Assembly: GCA_001871755.1 (NCBI GenBank)
Contig: MNXL01000016.1
Location: 1-17,989, forward strand
Direction: 5' to 3'
DNA from: Anaerolineae bacterium CG2_30_64_16
GTDB lineage: Bacteria > Chloroflexota > Anaerolineae > CG2-30-64-16
Length of the DNA stretch: 17,989 nt
Below, in pieces: positions 1 through 5,441 of this stretch. The notes beneath the pieces are model-generated. The model saw only the letters and a program-made list of their open reading frames with translations, was not told the origin of the DNA and searched no databases. The position numbers and the translations under genes were made by a program. Numbering within the stretch: position 1 is the first letter of the stretch; every line of letters starts with the position of its first letter.

Positions 1-25
1 CCTGGCACTTTTCGGAAGTGCCAGG
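1..25. repeat. Short perfect hairpin (REP-like palindrome)
   Basis: Two perfect 10-base arms, CCTGGCACTT and AAGTGCCAGG, flank the loop TTCGG. No T-run follows, so it does not look like an intrinsic terminator. The RHS reading frame runs open straight through it to the left edge. It may therefore be a dispersed palindrome that cut or invaded the RHS gene, or simply lie upstream of the surviving fragment. Confidence 0.7.
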
Positions 26-616
26 CACGTTCGCCCCAGATTATTGAGAAGATACCACACGATCAACTTCACCTACGACGCACTCAACCGGTTGGCCTCG
101 ATGCAAGATCCGTTGGGCAACACAACTACGTATCAGTACGACGCCAACAATAACCGGACTCAGCTCGTTGACGCCAAAGGCCAGGTCACCAGCTATACTT
201 ACAACGCCGTGGACCGCCTGACGCAGGCAGCCACCCCCTCCTTCACAGTGAGCTATGCCTATGATGCAGCAGGCAATCGGCTGACGATGTCCGATGCCAT
301 CGGAACTACACAGTATGTCCACGACGCCCTGAATCGTCCCACAACCATCACCGATACGATTGGCCTGACCATGCGATACGCCTATGATGCCGCCGGTAAC
401 AGGAGCACCTTGACTTATCCTGATGGCGGAGTCGTGGCCTACACGTACGACCACCACAATCGCCTGGTCGAGGTCAGAGATCCCGGAGCGCGCACCACGC
501 GTTACACCTACGATGCCGCAGGACAACTGAGCCAGATTGCGTACCCCAACGGCATCCTCAGCATCTACGCCTATGACATCCAGGGCCGCCTGACCGCTAT
601 CACCTACACCCATTAG
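2..616 (+). pseudogene. RHS/YD-repeat protein, upstream fragment (frameshifted, open at left edge)
   Basis: This fragment carries tandem YD repeats of the RHS family: YDALNRL, YDANNNRT, YDAAGNRL, YDAAGNRST, YDHHNRLVEV, YDAAGQLSQI and YDIQGRLTAI. RHS/YD repeats form a beta-spiral shell that in characterised members encloses a C-terminal toxin. The frame is open to the window edge, so the true start lies upstream. A TTG at 44 is the first start-like codon after the hairpin, but it has no convincing ribosome site. The frame ends at the TAG at 614-616. The sequence continues in another frame as the next entry, and removing one T from CATTAGC would fuse the two, so this is one gene broken by a one-base insertion (real, or an assembly or read error). 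Confidence 0.8.
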
Positions 617-671
617 CGGCGCGCTCGCTTTCTTCCGCTACACCCTGGATGCCAGGGGCACCCGTACCCAG

Positions 672-1976
672 GTGGCAGAAGCCAACGGTACTACTTCTTA
701 CACTTACGACGACCTTGATCGCCTGACCGGAGTGACTTATCCCCATGGTGAGCAGGTGACCTATGCCTACGACACCGTAGGCAATCGCGTGGCCATGACC
801 AGCACGGTAGGCGGTACTACACTCTATAGTTACGATGCCGCCAATCGCCTACTGACAGCCGGCGGAGCCCCTGTCACGTGGGATGCCAATGGGAACATGA
901 CCGGCTTGGGCGGCACGACCTACGGCTATGACGCAGCGAACCGCTTGACGCAGGTTGTCACCGGCACGACGAGCGTTCAGTATACCTACAACGGCGATGG
1001 CTGGCGGATGGAGCGGACTCAAGGTGCCAGCACGACGAGCTACCTGTGGGACGCGGCCAGCCCGTTGCCCGTGGTAGTCCTGGAAGTCACCAACGGTATC
1101 ACCACTACCTACCTCTACGGTGGCAATCTGCTGGTTCAGCATGACGCGGCCGGGAATCCTGCCTACCTGCTGACCGATGGCCAGGGCAATGTCCGGTTGC
1201 TGGTAGATTCGGACGGAAATGTCGTGAGCCGATACGATTACGATCCTTTCGGTGCGGTACGAACAACATCAGGCTCTGTCTCGACACCCTACCGTAACGC
1301 CGGACATGCAGCCAATGATGAAGCGAACCTTGTTTACATGCGCGCCCGCTGGTACGACCCCCGGCTAGGGCGATTTCTGACCACCGACCCGCGACTGCCT
1401 GGCTCGTGGAACGGGCAGGACTGGAACCTCTACGTCTTTGCTCGCAACAATCCGATGACTTACGTGGATGTCAATGGGGAGGAGTCCATCGTGCCGATCA
1501 TCGGTGTCGGGACAGCGAGTCACGGAATAGTTAAGGGGTTTCAGGAAACGGAGCGTCTATGGAGTGTGGGCCAGGATTACATCAACGCCACCCAGCGGAT
1601 GATAATGGCAGAAGACATCGACGAAATGCTTGCGTGGAATGAGAAGCGAGTGGGTATCTGGAATAGGGAAGTGACACCACAGGTCTATCGTACCGCGTTC
1701 TCGTTTCCCGGTACGAGTCTCTCTGGCAGTAAACCAGGTATTCCAATGACGTGGATTGAATTGGCTTTCGGGAAGACTGTCAAGGCCATCTACGATCAGA
1801 CTCTGCTACACCCGGCAAGGTACGCAATAGAAGAGGCTGCGAGACGGCAGTACGGCGCCAGCCCGCTGGAGTCGGCCGACCCGACAAGCGGGCAGATGTA
1901 CTACTACGTGCCGTCCCCTGCATCCGGAGGATCTGCGAGTGGCGGCGCGGCGGGCCGGCCGAGCGGAGGGAAGTGA
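672..1976 (+). CDS. RHS repeat-associated core domain protein, C-terminal part
   Basis: Continuation of the preceding RHS gene in the +1 frame. The coding signal begins before the GTG at 672: from about 615 the frame reads SGALAFFRYTLDARGTRTQV. More YD repeats lead into the conserved RHS-associated core: DGQGNVRLLVDSDG, YDPFG, YMRARWYDPRLGRFLTTDP and YVFARNNPMTYVDVNGEE, about residues 175-270. After the core comes a variable tip of about 165 residues starting at SIVPIIGVG, which I do not recognise. In polymorphic toxin systems this position holds the toxic domain, but no catalytic motif is visible here. The end is Gly/Ser-rich (SPASGGSASGGAAG). There is no recognisable immunity gene directly downstream, since the next gene is an antitoxin with its own promoter. 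A signal peptide cannot be assessed because the N-terminus is missing. Confidence 0.8.
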   Translation: MAEANGTTSYTYDDLDRLTGVTYPHGEQVTYAYDTVGNRVAMTSTVGGTTLYSYDAANRLLTAGGAPVTWDANGNMTGLGGTTYGYDAANRLTQVVTGTTSVQYTYNGDGWRMERTQGASTTSYLWDAASPLPVVVLEVTNGITTTYLYGGNLLVQHDAAGNPAYLLTDGQGNVRLLVDSDGNVVSRYDYDPFGAVRTTSGSVSTPYRNAGHAANDEANLVYMRARWYDPRLGRFLTTDPRLPGSWNGQDWNLYVFARNNPMTYVDVNGEESIVPIIGVGTASHGIVKGFQETERLWSVGQDYINATQRMIMAEDIDEMLAWNEKRVGIWNREVTPQVYRTAFSFPGTSLSGSKPGIPMTWIELAFGKTVKAIYDQTLLHPARYAIEEAARRQYGASPLESADPTSGQMYYYVPSPASGGSASGGAAGRPSGGK

Positions 1977-1984
1977 GACAGTTT

Positions 1985-2114
1985 GGATCACGGAGACGCG
2001 AAGCGCCGTGAAGACCACGGAGCGCGAAGATCGCGAAGCTCCCACCCGCGGCGTCAGCCTTCGTGTCCTTCGTGCTTCGCGATCTTTGTGAGCCTTCGCG
2101 TCTTCGTGGTCCAG
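1985..2114. repeat. Long imperfect palindrome, CGAAG family, copy A
   Basis: The left arm reads GGATCACGGAGACGCGAAG and the right arm CTTCGCGTCTTCGTGGTCC. Many CGAAG/CTTCG pentamers lie between them, and the centre is near CCCACCCGCGGCG. A close relative lies at 4478-4600 and a half copy at 4350-4415, so this is a dispersed family within the window. It fills the gap between the RHS gene and the TA pair and codes for nothing I can support. Confidence 0.8.
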
Positions 2115-2131
2115 ATTCCCACGCTCATCCA

Positions 2132-2160
2132 TTGACACCAATGCCACAGGGCTGTACAAT
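2132..2160 (+). promoter_or_regulatory. Sigma-70 type promoter of the antitoxin/RelE pair
   Basis: TTGACA at 2132-2137 and TACAAT at 2155-2160, separated by 17 bases: a perfect -35 and a one-mismatch -10. Predicted transcription starts near 2167, about 50 bases before the antitoxin ATG. It lies just outside the preceding palindrome. Confidence 0.75.
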
Positions 2161-2217
2161 GTAGACAAGATGATTTCTCGCGCGTCGTCCTCGGGGAAGG
2201 GCATGAAAGGACATATC

Positions 2218-2454
2218 ATGAGCGCAGTAGAGATGCTTCAATCAGTCCAGTACGTGGTGGATCCCGACGGTCGACCGACGGCGGTCCAGATGAGCATTGA
2301 CGCCTGGGAAACCTTGCTCAGATGGTTGGAAGACGTCGAAGATCGGGCGCTCGTAAGAGCCATGTTGCCCCGGTTGCGCCAGGGGCCGCAGCGGGCCGGC
2401 GCCTTGCGTTGGGATGACGTTAAGGACGAGTGGGACGCCCCACAGACTGAGTAA
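2218..2454 (+). CDS. Antitoxin of a type II TA pair (Phd/YefM- or RelB-like)
   Basis: Small acidic 78-residue protein with the typical antitoxin opening in which a predicted value-of-protein strand precedes a helix: QYVVDPDGRPTAVQMSIDAW, then ETLLRWLEDVEDRALVRAML. In known pairs the N-terminal part binds the operator and the C-terminal part wraps the toxin; here the tail is RWDDVKDEWD. The ATG at 2218 is chosen because AAAGG at 2206-2210 sits 7 bases upstream; an in-frame ATG at 2203 has its purine run too close. It is followed after 3 bases by the toxin gene, and the pair has its own strong promoter. The exact antitoxin family is uncertain; the role rests mainly on the neighbour. Confidence 0.75.
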   Translation: MSAVEMLQSVQYVVDPDGRPTAVQMSIDAWETLLRWLEDVEDRALVRAMLPRLRQGPQRAGALRWDDVKDEWDAPQTE

Positions 2455-2457
2455 GCC

Positions 2458-2772
2458 ATGCCACGCTATGAATTGCTCCTCGAGCCGGAGGTCCACGAGG
2501 CGCGTAAACGCCTGCCCGGGCACGTCCGCCAACGGGTGAAGCGGGCAATTGATGAGCTGGCAGACACACCACGACCGGCCGGCAGTCACGATGTGGATGT
2601 CACGGGGCTGGATGTTCCGGCCGGCATCGAGTTGCGCCGGTTACGCATGGATGTCTGGCGCATACTCTATGCTGTGAGTGATGGGGACGGTTGGGTGTGG
2701 GTGCTGGCGATTCGCCGCCGGCCCCCGTATGACTATGAAGACCTGGCAGAAATCGTCGCCAGGTTGCGGTAG
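2458..2772 (+). CDS. RelE/ParE family toxin
   Basis: The 104-residue length is usual for RelE/ParE toxins. The fold signature is visible: YELLLEPEVHEARKRLP at the N-terminus, a helix VRQRVKRAIDEL, and the strand sequence ELRRLRMDVWRILYAV, with arginines where RelE-type mRNA interferases or ParE gyrase poisons place them. The C-terminal strand is WVLAIRRRPPYDYEDL. It starts 3 bases after the antitoxin stop, so the two are very probably co-transcribed and translationally coupled. I cannot tell ribosome-dependent RNase (RelE) from gyrase inhibitor (ParE) by sequence alone. It looks intact. Confidence 0.85.
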   Translation: MPRYELLLEPEVHEARKRLPGHVRQRVKRAIDELADTPRPAGSHDVDVTGLDVPAGIELRRLRMDVWRILYAVSDGDGWVWVLAIRRRPPYDYEDLAEIVARLR

Positions 2773-2798
2773 GATCATACTTTGGGCAACGAACAAGC

Positions 2799-3050
2799 AG
2801 ACCTTCGAGATCTCGGAGACCCTTTGACAAGCCTTCGGGCTGAGGCCCCTTCGCTGCACCCCTCGATGTACCCTGCGACAGGCTCAGGATGTACCCTTCG
2901 ACAGGCTCAGGATGTACCCTTCGACAGGCTCAGGATGTACCCTTCGACAGGCTCAGGATGTACCCTTCGACAGGCTCAGGATGTAATCGGGAGGGGCCTC
3001 AGGGCAAGCTCTCAAGGCCGAAGGCTCAGGGCAAACTCTCGAAGGTTTCT
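2799..3050. repeat. Large inverted-repeat element with a tandem array in its loop
   Basis: The outer arms pair imperfectly: AGACCTTCGAGA at 2799-2810 with TCTCGAAGG near 3038-3046, and GGGCTGAGGCCCCTTC near 2838-2853 with GAGGGGCCTCAGGGC near 2991-3005. Inside lies the 23-bp tandem array at 2865-2985. A shorter relative with the same AGACCTTCGAG outer end lies at 4289-4346. No gene is supported in 2773-3151. Confidence 0.65.
2865..2985. repeat. 23-bp direct tandem repeat, five units plus a partial
   Basis: Units start at 2865, 2888, 2911, 2934 and 2957; each begins GATGTACCCT and ends CGACAGGCTCAG. Only the first differs, with G instead of T at its eleventh base. A six-base partial unit closes the array. 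The CGACAGGCTCAG core resembles the CCCTGAGCTTGTCGAAGGG seen at 4306-4324 in opposite orientation. Confidence 0.9.
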
Positions 3051-3090
3051 CTGGATCACACAGGGCGCGAAGGTGGGTCCACGATGCACT

Positions 3091-3119
3091 TTGACAGCCC
3101 GTGATAATTCCTGTATACT
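3091..3119 (+). promoter_or_regulatory. Sigma-70 type promoter of the HTH/PIN toxin group
   Basis: TTGACA at 3091-3096 and TATACT at 3114-3119 with a 17-base spacer. Transcription would start near 3126, so the earlier in-frame GTG at 3101 cannot be the start of the HTH gene; the ATG at 3152 fits. Confidence 0.78.
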
Positions 3120-3151
3120 CAAGTTGTCTCAAGATCAGGAAGGGAATGGGT

Positions 3152-3496
3152 ATGGCTGAATTGCTGAGTATATCGGAAGTCGCGCAGATCACCGGGTTGC
3201 ACGAGATCACCATCCGCCGCTATGTCCGTGCGGGCAAACTGGAGGCCGTGCGGGTCGGCCGGCGAATTCGCGTGCGGCGAGAAGCGCTGGACACACTGAT
3301 GACACCGATTCAGCCTGACCCGACGCGGGAATCTGCTCCTGAGAGCGGCGAACGCCTCGGAGAAGGCACAGCGGCCTATGAGGTCACCAGCTCTGGCAAA
3401 GGCACTGCGCTAACCCAGGCGCTCATCGGCGGTGTTGCTCTGCGGCTGGTCCAATTGCCGCCGGACGATATTACCTTAGGGCTAAGGACTAAATAA
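3152..3496 (+). CDS. Helix-turn-helix (MerR/excisionase-type) DNA-binding protein
   Basis: 114 residues. Residues about 3-50 are a clear winged HTH of the excisionase/HTH_17 type: LLSISEVAQITGLHEITIRR, then YVRAGKLEAVRVGRRIRVRR. Start ATG 3152 is preceded by AGGAAGGG at 3137-3144. The C-terminal 60 residues are unrecognised and the last few (TLGLRTK) are encoded by the inverted-repeat element at 3482-3561, so the natural C-terminus may be lost. HTH proteins of this kind often act as the antitoxin or autoregulator of a downstream PIN toxin. The gene sits 35 bases before the next reading frame and shares its promoter with it, so an antitoxin or operator-binding role is inferred. Confidence 0.75.
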   Translation: MAELLSISEVAQITGLHEITIRRYVRAGKLEAVRVGRRIRVRREALDTLMTPIQPDPTRESAPESGERLGEGTAAYEVTSSGKGTALTQALIGGVALRLVQLPPDDITLGLRTK

Positions 3497-3561
3497 CTTA
3501 CTCATCTGCTCCGGCAAATGAAAGGGGGACTTGCGCAAGTTATTTAATTCTCAGTCCTTAG
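3482..3561. mobile_element. MITE-like element 1 between the HTH gene and the antitoxin gene
   Basis: An 80-base segment bounded by CTAAGGACT at 3482-3490 and AGTCCTTAG at 3553-3561. The inner arms AAATAACTT and AAGTTATTT also pair, with a 7-base interruption on the right side. A 12-base perfect palindrome, ACTTGCGCAAGT, lies at 3529-3540. It supplies the stop of the upstream HTH gene and the upstream edge of the antitoxin reading frame. No clear target-site duplication is visible, so mobility is inferred only from structure and from the two similar-sized elements at 5132 and 8752. Confidence 0.55.
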
Positions 3562-3782
3562 TGGCGAAATTGGTGACGCGATTGCATCAGCGCCGCCAGG
3601 CTGCCGCGCCACGCCCCCTATCGCCGGCCGAGATCGTGGCCGAAGCCCGGCGACAGGCCGGCTTGTTGAGCGACGTGCCCCGCGCTGACGTCGCCGCACG
3701 GTTTGAGGCTCTCGCCGAGGAGATCCGGCAACAGGCGATCGCCCATGACACGGCCATCGACGGAGACTGGCTCGGTGACTGA
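3561..3782 (+). CDS. Probable antitoxin partner of the PIN toxin (possibly truncated 5')
   Basis: About 73 residues from a GTG at 3561; a TTG at 3531 is also possible but would place the start inside the inverted-repeat element. The sequence includes PLSPAEIVAEARRQAGLL and ARFEALAEEIRQQAIA, predicted mostly helical, and ends in the acidic AIDGDWLGD. It overlaps the PIN toxin start by 8 bases, the usual arrangement of antitoxin and toxin. Neither start has a good ribosome site, and the frame is entered directly from the end of element 1. The original 5' end, perhaps continuous with the HTH gene, may therefore have been separated by the insertion. The function is inferred from context. Confidence 0.6.
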   Translation: MAKLVTRLHQRRQAAAPRPLSPAEIVAEARRQAGLLSDVPRADVAARFEALAEEIRQQAIAHDTAIDGDWLGD

Positions 3783-4221
3783 TCGACTGCGCGCGGTCTT
3801 CGACACGAATGTGTTTGTGTTCGCGCTGCTCAGCCGAAACCCAACCAGCCCCACGATGGAGTTGATGCGCCGCTGGCGGAACGAGGAGTTTGTCTTGCTC
3901 GTCAGTCAGGCGCCACTCATTGAACTGGTCGAGAAGCTTCAAGAGCGCGGCATCAGAACGGATCAGATCCAGGAACTGCTGGTGACGATCAACCGCCTCG
4001 CAGAATGGGTGGAGGCGCCGCCGGAGATGGTTGTCCCCGTGGTGACCGCCGATCCTGATGACGATCAGATTCTGGCGTGCGCCGTAGCGGGCGGGGCGAG
4101 CTACCTGGTGACCTATGACCCGCATTTCGATCAACTGAACGGAATGTACCAAGGCATCAAGATCACCAAGGTATTACCCTTCTTGTGGAAGGTACGAGGC
4201 GATCGGCCGCCTGGGGCTTGA
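3775..4221 (+). CDS. PIN-domain toxin (putative toxin of the VapC type)
   Basis: 148 residues from GTG 3775, overlapping the previous gene by 8 bases; GGAGA at 3762-3766 can serve as ribosome site. PIN-domain Mg2+-dependent ribonucleases use four acidic residues, and candidates are visible here: D10 in VFDTNVFV, E50 in PLIELVEKL, D97 in TADPDDDQILACA, and D115 in YLVTYDPHF. Length and motif spacing fit the COG1569-like PIN toxins. It would cleave RNA when not held by its antitoxin. It appears intact, although its antitoxin side seems disturbed by element 1. Confidence 0.82.
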   Translation: MTDRLRAVFDTNVFVFALLSRNPTSPTMELMRRWRNEEFVLLVSQAPLIELVEKLQERGIRTDQIQELLVTINRLAEWVEAPPEMVVPVVTADPDDDQILACAVAGGASYLVTYDPHFDQLNGMYQGIKITKVLPFLWKVRGDRPPGA

Positions 4222-4288
4222 TTTGCGCCAGGCTCAGAAAGGGTCGTGGCCTCTATACGCGCGACATGCACCGAGATTGACCCCCCGC

Positions 4289-4346
4289 AGACCTTCGAGA
4301 GCTTGCCCTGAGCTTGTCGAAGGGTCTCGGCGACCTCAAAGGTCTC
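4289..4346. repeat. Imperfect palindrome, AGACCTTCGAG family
   Basis: AGACCTT at 4289-4295 pairs with AAGGTCT at 4339-4345, and the interior carries CCCTGAGCTTGTCGAAGGG. It is related to the arms of the element at 2799-3050 and to its CGACAGGCTCAG array unit. Confidence 0.6.
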
Positions 4347-4349
4347 TTC

Positions 4350-4415
4350 CGACGCCAGCCTTCGTGCACTTCGCGCTTCGCGAACTTCGTGAACCTTCGC
4401 GGCTTCGTGATCCAG
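4350..4415. repeat. CGAAG-family palindrome, half copy B
   Basis: Only the CTTCG-rich right half is present (GCCAGCCTTCGTGCACTTCG onward to GGCTTCGTGATCCAG). It matches the right half of copies A (1985-2114) and C (4478-4600). Together these repeats fill the gap 4222-4612, where I see no gene. Confidence 0.7.
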
Positions 4416-4477
4416 CACCCACGCGCGCTGACCGGAACTGGACGAGTCGAACCACGTCGCGGTGGCGCGGTGAGGGT

Positions 4478-4600
4478 TTGGAGCGCGAAGCCGCGAAGCG
4501 ACGCGAAAGCCACGAAGCGCGAAGACCGCGAAGCTCCCATCCGCGGCGCCGGCCTTCGCGCTGCGCGCTCTTCGTGGGTCTTCGCGTCTTCGTGATCCAG
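4478..4600. repeat. CGAAG-family palindrome, copy C
   Basis: The left half is rich in GCGAAG, the centre reads GCTCCCATCCGCGGCG, and the right half ends CTTCGCGTCTTCGTGATCC. The centre differs from copy A by few bases, so the two share ancestry and are not random palindromes. Confidence 0.8.
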
Positions 4601-4612
4601 ATCGCCCGTTGT

Positions 4613-4642
4613 TTGAATTGCGCTGTCTGGGTATGCTATAAT
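4613..4642 (+). promoter_or_regulatory. Extended -10 promoter for the antitoxin/TumE pair
   Basis: A perfect TATAAT at 4637-4642 preceded by TG at 4634-4635 (extended -10). A TTGAAT at 4613-4618 lies 18 bases upstream as -35. The start would be near 4649, about 46 bases before the ATG at 4695. Confidence 0.72.
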
Positions 4643-4694
4643 CCAAAGCGGAGTTTGATAGGGGAGATCGAGAGTCTCGAAACCGGAGGATGAT

Positions 4695-5006
4695 ATGGAA
4701 GCAATGACCACAACGGCCAACATAGCCGTGTCGTTCGGGCTGACAGAGAATGAGCTATTCCGGCAAGGGGTAATAAGCTTCCTGTACGAGAAGAAACGCC
4801 AGGTCCTGCAACTCAAGCTGGAGATCCTGGCGCGATACCGCGCGAATTCGCTGGAGGATCTGGAGGCCAAAATCACGCGGGGCCAGGTGGCAGAACATCC
4901 GGCCTGGGAAGACTTGATCGTTGCTGAAAATCTAACGACACGCTTAGGAGAGCTCGATGCCTACCTCGGAGATTTACAACGCGTTGGCAACGATCGCTCT
5001 GGATGA
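4695..5006 (+). CDS. Putative antitoxin of a TumE-type toxin
   Basis: 103 residues with no family motif I can name with certainty. The body is helical and charged: ELFRQGVISFLYEKKRQVLQ and LEILARYRANSLEDLEAKI, then an acidic stretch AEHPAWEDLIVAENL. GGAGGA at 4685-4690 sits 4 bases before ATG 4695. Its 3' end overlaps the start of the broken TumE-family toxin gene by 50 bases in another frame, and it has its own strong promoter. Position and size support an antitoxin role, which is known for TumE-associated partners. The gene looks intact while its toxin is dead, so it may now be a relic or cross-acting antitoxin. Confidence 0.6.
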   Translation: MEAMTTTANIAVSFGLTENELFRQGVISFLYEKKRQVLQLKLEILARYRANSLEDLEAKITRGQVAEHPAWEDLIVAENLTTRLGELDAYLGDLQRVGNDRSG

Positions 5007-5433
5007 ATTCGCCGACGTTGTCGTTGGTACCCAGATCATCTCCTTGCCGACCGACGACCCGCTCAAGTTGCGCCTTGACATCGTTGATGGGTCCTTGCTG
5101 GACGTGTTCATCTCGACCAGCGGACGCTATTCCTAACCCGGACAAGCCGGAACCAAAAAGACGACAGCCGCCACTTCCAAAATCCTTGCACAAAAAACAA
5201 GAATTTCGGGGGTTAGGCATTATCATTGGGAACGGTGACAGATCGGCAAGGGGGAACTCTATCGCCACGACAATGCTCCACACGACTCCTGACGTTATGT
5301 GGCAACTTTCCCCAAGCACTTTCATGATGGCAGCGAAAGCAACGCTACGGCAAGCTTCATTAGCCACGACCCTGAGAATGCGCTGCGGGAGTTTCTGTTG
5401 TTCGTATGGCGCAAGCTGCTGGGTTTGGCGTAG
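4957..5433 (+). pseudogene. Toxin of the TumE/DUF6516 family, split by an insertion and decayed
   Basis: The start is ATG 4957 with AGGAG at 4946-4950. The first 58 codons (EIYNALATIALDEFADVVVG, then LKLRLDIVDGSLLDVFISTS and GRYS) end at a TAA made by the left end of the element at 5132-5217. After the element the same frame resumes with the family signature YHWER, HDNAPHDS, ATFPKHFHDGSESN and the C-terminal helix ALREFLLFVWRKLLGLA, ending with TAG 5431-5433. In this part two further in-frame TGA codons occur, after YHWER and after DNAPHDS. In TumE-family proteins these conserved YHW / DNAPH / FPxHxHDG motifs belong to a single chain of about 110-130 residues, so the gene is inactivated. Its tail overlaps the ribosome site of the next gene. 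Confidence 0.8.
5132..5217. mobile_element. MITE-like element 2 inside the TumE toxin gene
   Basis: An 86-base insertion with terminal inverted repeats CCTAACCC (5132-5139) and GGGTTAGG (5210-5217). It is non-coding and A-rich inside. The bases ATT occur on both sides (5129-5131 and 5219-5221). Removing the element and one ATT restores an uninterrupted toxin junction reading GRYYHWER. Element plus duplication adds 90 bases, a multiple of three. Confidence 0.7.
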
Positions 5434-5441
5434 GGGTACCC

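Noticed and set aside
1..25. Hairpin at the left edge as a Rho-independent terminator
   Set aside because: The stem is strong but no run of T follows, and an open RHS frame passes through it.
2865..2985. 23-bp array read as a CRISPR or as iterons of an origin
   Set aside because: There is no spacer between units and no replication initiator gene nearby; it lies inside a palindromic repeat.
4223..4693. Reading frames on both strands in the gap before the antitoxin
   Set aside because: They are products of the palindromic CGAAG repeats; the peptides are Arg/Ala-rich with no conserved motif and overlap on both strands.
5220..5433. Recoding of TGA (selenocysteine or alternative code) to rescue the toxin
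   Set aside because: Several neighbouring genes end at TGA with normal C-termini, and no selenocysteine insertion hairpin is apparent; decay after insertion explains the stops.
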